Shown: positions 57,570 to 64,000 of the stretch, piece by piece
How the letters are laid out: each line of letters starts with the position of its first letter
How positions within the stretch are numbered: the first letter of the stretch is position 1
Assembly (NCBI RefSeq): GCF_000003855.2
Contig: NW_003101681.1
Coordinates: 2,301,893 to 2,365,892, forward strand
Direction: 5' to 3'
DNA length: 64,000 nucleotides
DNA from: Blastomyces gilchristii SLH14081
Taxonomy: Eukaryota; Ascomycota; Eurotiomycetes; Onygenales; Ajellomycetaceae
Notes under the pieces: generated by a model
The model's input: the letters and a program-made list of their open reading frames with translations, nothing else
What the model was told of the DNA's origin: nothing
The model's database searches: none
Made by a program: the position numbers and the translations under genes

Positions 57570-57872
57570 GTGGCAGGCTGCGCCTGATCATTTATATAGA
57601 CTATTCTGTTACACTTCACAGATTTCAACTGCTTCATTCTTGAATGTGTATGCTCTGATTCTCAGCCATTCTTGATTGCTGATCCTCAGCTGCTATAAAC
57701 ACATATAGATTCTTCCGCTCTGAAGCTTCACTGCATATGCCATCACATACATGTATAAATATTCACTTTGATCACTGATTCTTGCACTTTCTTTTCTTTC
57801 TTTAATGTTTTTCTCTTTGTTATATAAGATCTATCAATATCATATTCATCTATTCAGCATAGGTCTCTTACA
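57570..57872 (+). repeat. 3' LTR of E1 (303 bp)
   Basis: Starts TGTGGCAGGCTGCGCC and ends AGCATAGGTCTCTTACA. Unlike the others its outer end is also mutated. Confidence 0.95.
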
Positions 57873-57877
57873 GTATT

Positions 57878-58455
57878 ATAGTTCTATATAATATGAAGTA
57901 TTATCAAAGATTGTTACTTACTAAAGAATTGTATTTCACTGTCTTCACATCTCAAATATCTGCTCATTCAAATCTCTGATAGTTGACATTGTAGTAGTAT
58001 CAGACTAATTTAATATATAAGTCTCATTTCTTCTCTGTTCAATCTTGAGAAGTGTAGATATTAACTCATGAAGAGAGATCTAGTAGAGCTGCTACAGCAT
58101 AGTACTCTACAAAAGATTGTTCAGTTTTACTGTAGTAATATATCAGTTTATTTCTTACAGTAATAATAGTCTGTGCTATAACATTATTTCATACTGAATT
58201 TCTTTTTAAGTGATTTAACTACTTCTCAAGATAAGTAAATAAACTGTTATACATTTATCAGACTGACTACAGTATTGATTTATAAGTAATTAAGACTATC
58301 TTTATTATCTTATAAAACTGAAATAGTAAATTAATCACATATTTCAACTGAGTTTACTTCATATCAGAAAGTTTCAATATCTGAATCTTTTCTCAATCAG
58401 AGTATTACACTCAATAATTAATTATCTGATATAATTGAAGAGTCTGAACAGTTAT
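57878..58455. other. AT-rich spacer between E1 and element D
   Basis: Host sequence, continuous with the spacer left of E1 (up to 37854). No frame, repeat or domain recognised. Confidence 0.5.
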
Positions 58456-58700
58456 TGTAGCGTACGCCGCTACGTAGAGTCAGATATAAGAGTAAAAACT
58501 TGTCTGATTCTCTAAAAGATGGGAGATGAGCGTACACCCTTATATATACAGTGATTGTTTTATAGAGATTAACTCTTGTAGAAGGAGTGATCATCTATGA
58601 AGAGAAGAACAGAGACTCTGTAGAGAAGGAGTGAACACTCTTATAGATGAAGTGATCACATATGAAGAGAAGAATAGAGGCTCTGTAGAGAAGAAGTGAA
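58456..58700 (+). repeat. Putative 5' LTR of element D
   Basis: Begins TGTAGCGTACGCCGCTAC, with CG sites kept at the edge as in other outer LTR ends here. It contains a hairpin (GTAGCG/CGCTAC, 58457-58473) and a TATATA box (58541-58547). The right limit is unknown because the 3' LTR is not in the window. Confidence 0.45.
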
Positions 58701-58740
58701 AGCTCTCATAGAAGAAGTAATCACATATGAAGGAAAGAAC
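58571..58740 (+). repeat. 65-bp tandem repeat, about 2.5 copies
   Basis: Units starting at 58601 and 58666 (AGAGAAGAAYAGAGRCTCTG), a partial unit before them, and a truncated third from 58731. It spans the LTR/leader region just before gag. Confidence 0.85.
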
Positions 58741-59780
58741 AGAGGGAGAAGGTAGGAGCGGAAGCTCCAGGAAACAGCAAGGGATGGAGCGGAAGCTAGA
58801 GTTGGATAGGGGATTGACTTGGATAGAGGGCGGAAGCACGCCACAGGATGATAGGCCAGCGAGATTACGGGCTGGCGACGTCATGCTATTCAACCCAGCG
58901 GAAACGGACGTAATGGCATTTGTCAGTCGCTTGGAATTCATCACCATGCAGGAGGGAGATGACGCGGTTCTCTGCGTGTTCCCTCTGTGCCTGAAGAGTC
59001 AGGCGTTGGAATGACATAACAGTCTGTCTATCAAAATGAGAAAGGATATGAATGCCTCCCTCTCTATCACTGTCAATGAGTTAAAACACGAGTTCCAGCT
59101 ATCAGAAGGAAAAGCTTGAATGAAAGCTCAGACTCTGCATTTTTTCTTTGAGAAGTCAGATGAACTGTCTCTGATATTATGTATCTCACAGAAGATTAAC
59201 TTACTGTGAGCTGCTGCAATCTCTGACCCTGTTATGATAAAGAGGCTCTTATGAGAGAGTTTAGAGTTCAATCTTTTCTTAATCATATCACTTATTTTCA
59301 CTGAACAATTGAACAACTTCTGATAACAAATTAGAGACAATGAGTCAGTCACTTGATGCACCTGAACTGATTGAAAGACTCAATTTGCTGACTACATGTA
59401 TAGTTTCAGATGTTTTAAACAGAATAATGATCACTGTCTGTATTACATCTCTCTGTTCAAGCAGATAGAAGCTATAAAGCTGTCTGTGTCTATTGCAGAG
59501 ACAGCAGTGATTTCTCTGAGTATTCTCACAATGAGTAAGTTACTGATTTAATATATAACAGAAGAAGAAAGATCATCAGTGGCTGCAGCAGAGTGCTACA
59601 TCTGCAGAGACTCTCATTACATTAATCACTGCCTTAAAAAAGAGAAGAACAGTAATCATTCAGTGAATCAAGTTGAATTGAAGAGTACTGAAGAAGATAA
59701 TGATGAGCTACTGAATCTAGATTTCAGTCTAGATTCTGACAGTGAGTTGAAAAAATAATCAGTGAGATGAGTACTAAGAG
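58727..59780 (+). pseudogene. gag relic of element D, N-terminal part nearly intact
   Basis: An ATG at 58727 opens a 95-codon frame in a CpG- and GG-rich stretch. It includes AGDVMLFNPAETDVMAFVSR and continues past TGA 59012 (a Trp codon in gypsy gag proteins, QALE-W-HNSLS). From there on mutation is heavy. The zinc knuckle CYICRDSHYINHC is at 59606-59645. Length and order fit a fungal gypsy capsid. The ORF's opposite-strand frames are shadows. Confidence 0.75.
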
Positions 59781-59929
59781 ACTCATCTTGTCTACAGACA
59801 TTCTCTCAGATAATTATCAAAACATCTTTAATACTGATATATATGTGATTGTGATGTGTGACATTTCTATAAGTGATTGAGAATATATTAGTAAACTACA
59901 GTATTTGTCTTACATCTTTCTCATCATTT

Positions 59930-62070
59930 CTGTTATTATGTCACAAGATGATCTCTCTGTTTATGTAAATACAGGCACAGATATATTACTTATCAATGTA
60001 ATAATAGTAAGTCTATTCTTTCTTCATTATTGACTGATCTCTATGTCACATGATTAATACATGAATATTTGAGAAGTTGACTTAGAAGCTGATGAATTAA
60101 ATCTATTCATAATAACAGATCTTATCTTGAAGATAGATGATGATTCTCTTTTCATTATTGAAGATGAATTTCACTTAGTGTAATATCTCAGATGCAATAT
60201 AATCATAGCTAATAATGTATTATCATTGATGAAAGCAACTATCAATGTTCACAGTGAGCTTGTTACATTTTATGAAAGATATTTCATAAATGTCAAGATT
60301 ATCAGAGATACTATTCACACAGATAGATATCTGTCAAACTCACAGCTATCTCAGCAGTGAAAGAAGATTATCATTTATACTGCTAATGCTGATATTATTC
60401 ATCATTCTGGCTTAAAAGATTCTCTGTTTTCTATCTCATACATTGAATTGCATTTGATGAATATGAAAGATCAGAATAATCTGCTTCAAATTCTCACAGC
60501 AGACACTCTTACTGAGCAGGTTTAAGCAGATATATCAGATCACTGAGTGACAGAAGACTGAGCAGTCATTCAAGTAATTATCAACTGATATCACAAACTA
60601 TTTAACTTCAGCCTAGGTTTATTCTTGAATAATATTAAGATATCACTGCAGTTCATTGATGAGAGTAACTTTTTCAGTCTGAAACAGAGACTCTATTCTC
60701 TATCTTGAAGAGATTATAAAGTCACTGATCAGATTCTGAATCTGTTTCTGTAAGATAGAAGTATTGAACATGTTTCTCTTAAAGACAGAAACCTCATTAC
60801 TTCACCTGCCTTTGTGATCTGACTTAGGAGAAAGCTGAGAGTGATGATTGATTTGTGAAAAGTAAACATACACTTACTTCTCAATATATACTCTCTATTA
60901 ATATAATAAGATATGTTGTAATCACTCAGCAGTTCTACAGTATTCTTATTCATGAATATCTGTCAAGGCTTCTTTCAATAAGTGATTGAACAGAATGATT
61001 GTTTCAAAATCACATTCATAATTCTGCACTGAGGTCTTGAATATTTTACAGTTATCACAATGAGATTGACAATCTCATCTGAGTTCTTTCAACAGTATAT
61101 GAAGAAGATTCTAGTGAAATTCCTATGATAATTTGTATTAGTCTATGTAGATGATATCATCATCTTCTCTTACTTACTGAATGAATATCTTCATTATATA
61201 CAGCAAGTCTTCACAGCTCTTGAGATATCTGAGATAATAATGTTATTAACTAAATATCATTTCACATATCTCTCAGTGTGTTTACTGAGTCATCATGTCA
61301 GCTGACTAGATATATCTACTTAAGAAGAGAAAGTAGCTGCTATCACTAATCTAGTCTTCTCTATAATACTCAGAGAACTAGAAGAAATCATCAGTCTCTT
61401 CAATTATTATTACAATTTTATCAGCTATTATACAGATCAGATGAAAATATTAGAAACTCTCAAGATCAAGTTACTGTATAACAGTTCAAAAATGAGTCAG
61501 AAAAGAGTATTATACACAGCTAAGATCAAGTTAATAGAATTTGAGAACTTGCTACAGTTTCACACTCTGCTCACAAAAGTCAGACATTTATTTAACATAG
61601 TAAAGCAAGTCTTGATGAACACTCTTATTCAGGCATATTCTGACTTTAAACATCTCTTTATATTATATATAAATATCAGTAAGTAAAGAGATATTAAAGT
61701 AGCTCTACACTAAGTTAGAATGAATAACATTGAAAGACCTGTTCTATTTCTCTCTCACTGATTGAGTGCAGTCAAAAAGTGCTACTAAGCAACTGAATTA
61801 AAGTGTCTTGAACTTATATGAGCTCTGCAGAAATTATCACAGTATTTAGATAACAAGTTTACAGTTATCACTGATTATATTACTCTTATATTCACTTTTC
61901 AGTTATCAGTAATAGATCATTGTAGCAACTGACTGATGAATTAAGTCTTAGTTCTAAGCTTATATCTCTCACAGATGATAATCTGCTATTGCAAGAGTAT
62001 CACATATACTAATACTGATGCTCTATTCAGATTGTGTTATCTAGATAATAATTCAGAAGAGATTCTCTTT
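59930..62070 (+). pseudogene. protease, RT and RNase H relic of element D
   Basis: Protease: VYVNTGTDILLIN (59960-60000). RT: LRVMIDL, stop, KVN (60838-60868; usual VDLRKxN), FFQQYMKKIL (61087-61118) and intact VLVYVDDIIIFS (61138-61173). The connection domain contains the open stretch 61441-61686. RNase H: ATELKCLELI, ALQKLSQYLDNKFTVITDY (61790-61880), ending TNTDALFRL (62010-62037). Stops at Trp/Arg/Gln sites. A different gypsy branch from family A, judged by the RT start and the RNase H motif. Confidence 0.8.
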
Positions 62071-62074
62071 GAAG

Positions 62075-63640
62075 AGTAGAAAAAAATCTGTCAGATCATC
62101 ACTAATCAGACAGATGAGCTGATGACAGACACATCTTCAGTGAAGATATATATGATTTCAACTACAGTAATAGAGCTCACTGATGAATTTAAAAAGCAAC
62201 TACACTGAGATATTTTCTGCAACCTGGTATTAGAAAAGATCTTTTATAAGGCCAGTCAGAAAGAGTAATATCAGTCATTTACAGTGCAGAACAGGCTATT
62301 GTTCTTTAAAGAATCACATCTCTGTATTCTTAAATTGCTGATGTGAGACATCATCTGTATATGCTATGACACAGCAGGTCATTCTGGTCTTCATTGAATA
62401 AAAAATCTTATTCATCAGTTCTTCTTTCTTTCATCTATTATAATGTCTTAATTATCAACTGGTCAAATCACTGAATTACTCATCAGAGAATAAATTACAT
62501 CTCATCTCATCTTTCAAACAGCTGTTTAAAGTTCTTTCAATTGATTTTATTACAGGATTATCTGTGAGTGACAATCATAACACTATATTGACAGTCACAG
62601 ACAAATTTTTGAAAGCAGTAATTCTAATTACAGAATAGAAATAATGAAATACTTTATAATGAGTGAAAGACTTCTATAAGAAGATGATCTGCTGCTGGCA
62701 GCTCTCACTGATAATTATTTTGAATAGAGACTTCAAATTTATATCACAATTTTGAAAGTTGATTCTTCAACTTATAAGAATTAAGACATGAATGACAACT
62801 GTCTACAACTCTCACTTAAACAGTTAAAGTAAGCAGATCAATCTCATAATTGAAGTTGCATTGTAAACACTTCTTATAGATGAATATGAAGCAAGTTGAA
62901 CTGTTCTGCTTGAATAAGTGAAAAGAGTGTTGAACTCAGTAGTTGCACAGTCAGCAATAATCTCTTTCTTCAAACTGCTTATGAGTGTAAAGTCTAAATA
63001 ACTGTTATTGAATAATGAGAAAGGTTTACTAGATGTAGCTGAGTTCATTGCTGTGTAAGATACAGTGTAGCAAGATATTCTTGACTTATACATTCTGATA
63101 AAAGCTAGAATGACTGAGTTCTTCAACTGATCTCATTCTCAATCAACTATTCAGATTGATAATTGAGTCTTCTTGAACCTCACTCAAAAAGCTCAAAAGA
63201 GCTACATGTTAAAAGAAATATTCAAGCTATTACTCTTATAGATAGGCTCATTTCACATTCTTCAAAAGATATCAGATATCATATTTCAATTGAAACTGTT
63301 AGCTGATTAATAAATACACTCAGTAATCTTCATTATTCATCTGAAAAAGACTGTGTTAATAGAAGTGAATATGAAGTATTCACTATCAGAATCAGTAGTC
63401 ATTGATAATCAGTCACAATTTGAAGTTGAAAACATCATAAGAAAGTGTATGAAGAATGATAAGACTTATCTTCAGATTAAGTGAAAGAAATATGAAGATC
63501 TGATCTGAGAGTCTCTTAAAGTCATTGTATAAGACACTCTGTACCTGATCAAGATCTTCATGATCAAGAAGTCTCATGATCAGCTGAGTAAAGAATAGAA
63601 AGAAAAGTAAAATAGAGAGAGAGTGAAAGAAAGAAAGAAA
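62075..63640 (+). pseudogene. integrase and chromodomain relic of element D
   Basis: The HHCC start includes CYDTAGHSGLH (62362-62395). The core follows from 62560, with the third catalytic region near 62740. A chromodomain is visible at 63385-63530 with QFEVENIIRKCMKNDKTYLQ, IK then stop (Trp) and KKYEDLI. It is followed by a purine-rich end. Frames shift at least twice. Inactive. Confidence 0.7.
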
Positions 63641-63649
63641 ATATATTAT

Positions 63650-64000
63650 AATCTAATTTTAGCTATTGAATGAGAAGATAAAGAAAACAAGAAAATTATT
63701 ATCTTTCACTCTTTTCATTATTTCATCTCATCTCTTCTTATCAATCATCTTCAAGCTCTTTCTGCAGCTTGACCTCCTGCTCAGTGAGACATGTGTCTCA
63801 GAATACAATATCTGCTGATAATCTCTTATTCACAAGATCACTGAAACACACTCTGCTGAGCAACTTAAAGAAATAATTATTGATCACAGTATTCTCTATA
63901 GCTGAAACTACATTAGTGAACTCAGCTATCTTATTCAGTTTCTTCTATGTGACCTGAATAGCATTCAGATTATACTTGTCAAGATTAGACAGTCACTTCA
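63650..64000 (-). other. Unidentified reading frame at the window end
   Basis: On the minus strand from about 63985 to 63735 one frame reads through with only one TAG and one TGA (LDKYNLNAIQVT, NKIAEFTNVVSAIENTVINN, TEQEVKLQKELEDD). It looks like decayed coding sequence, in the opposite direction to element D. No family recognised. Confidence 0.35.

Larger units (their letters stand above)
37855..57872 (+). mobile_element. E1: family A element, outermost of the second nest
   Basis: LTRs at 37855-38158 and 57570-57872 and a perfect 5-bp duplication gtatt (37850-37854 and 57873-57877). The plus-strand gag-pol is split at 39046/53397 by E2; with E2 removed the gag reads on without loss. Gene order is gag, protease, RT, RNase H, integrase, chromodomain. 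Confidence 0.95.
58456..64000 (+). mobile_element. Element D: fourth gypsy family, 3' end outside the window
   Basis: On the plus strand: a putative 5' LTR edge at 58456, tandem repeats, gag with zinc knuckle, protease, RT, RNase H, integrase, chromodomain near 63400 and a purine-rich stretch (63588-63641). Its RT and gag differ from families A, B, C and E5. The region after 63650 could be its 3' end or a further element. Confidence 0.78.

Noticed and set aside
58571..58740. CRISPR-like array
   Set aside because: The 65-bp units are direct tandem copies without variable spacers, located at a retrotransposon leader.
58591..58947. 118- and 62-codon minus-strand frames opposite gag of element D
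   Set aside because: They are shadows of the tandem repeat and of the plus-strand gag, which has recognisable family features.
1..64000. Alternative genetic code with TGA read as Trp
   Set aside because: TGA does sit at many Trp positions, but TAA and TAG also interrupt the same frames at Gln and Arg positions, TGA also replaces Arg (CGA), and intact TGG remains in places. Mutational decay explains all of this.
1..64000. Mitochondrial or organellar DNA because of high A+T
   Set aside because: The content is nuclear-type LTR retrotransposons, MITEs and a LINE; no organellar gene is present.

Overview
The window looks like a heterochromatic, transposon-packed stretch of a filamentous fungal genome, probably an ascomycete with a RIP-like mutation process. 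I found no host gene, tRNA, rRNA or CRISPR array. Almost everything is a decayed Ty3/gypsy LTR retrotransposon. Long conceptual reading frames carry gag, protease, reverse transcriptase (RT), RNase H (RH), integrase (IN) and often a chromodomain. They are broken by stops at former Trp (TGA), Arg (TGA/TAA) and Gln (TAA/TAG) codons. CG, CC and GG are strongly depleted while CA stays common, so the bias differs from the classic CpA type. No intact open reading frame of normal length survives.

Left part (1-17 kb). Element C (minus strand, cut by the window start, 5' LTR 5886-6052) abuts a 3' remnant of family A (E8, 6053-7509). Next comes element B (plus strand, 7510 to about 13200), carrying two hAT-type MITEs, then an unidentified AT-rich stretch to about 15558, then a 5' remnant of a minus-strand family A copy (E7, to 17080).

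Middle and right part (17-58 kb). There are two nested stacks of family A, a chromodomain-bearing gypsy family with 303-371 bp LTRs. Stack 1: E6 (plus; 17081-17873 and 31460-36258) was split by E4 (minus; 17874-31459), which was split by a different chromovirus, E5 (minus; 21353-28597). Stack 2: E1 (plus; 37855-57872) was split by E2 (minus; 39047-53396). E2 was in turn split by a 5'-truncated LINE (40348-43025) and by the complete element E3 (plus; 44049-49840). E1, E2, E3 and E5 have exact 5-bp target duplications and E4 has one with a single C/T difference; the LINE has an 11-bp duplication and each MITE an 8-bp one. From 58456 to the window end lies a fourth gypsy family (D, plus strand) with a nearly unmutated start of gag.

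Most notable are three patterns that come from comparing copies. First, a short tract in the family A LTR is complementary to the sequence just after the 5' LTR, and both vary together between copies, which points to Tf1-like self-priming of reverse transcription. Second, the outer edges of LTRs keep CG/CC sites that are lost at the matching inner positions of the partner LTR. Third, the mutational signature itself is unusual. Domain boundaries of the decayed genes are approximate because frames had to be followed through stops and shifts by eye.
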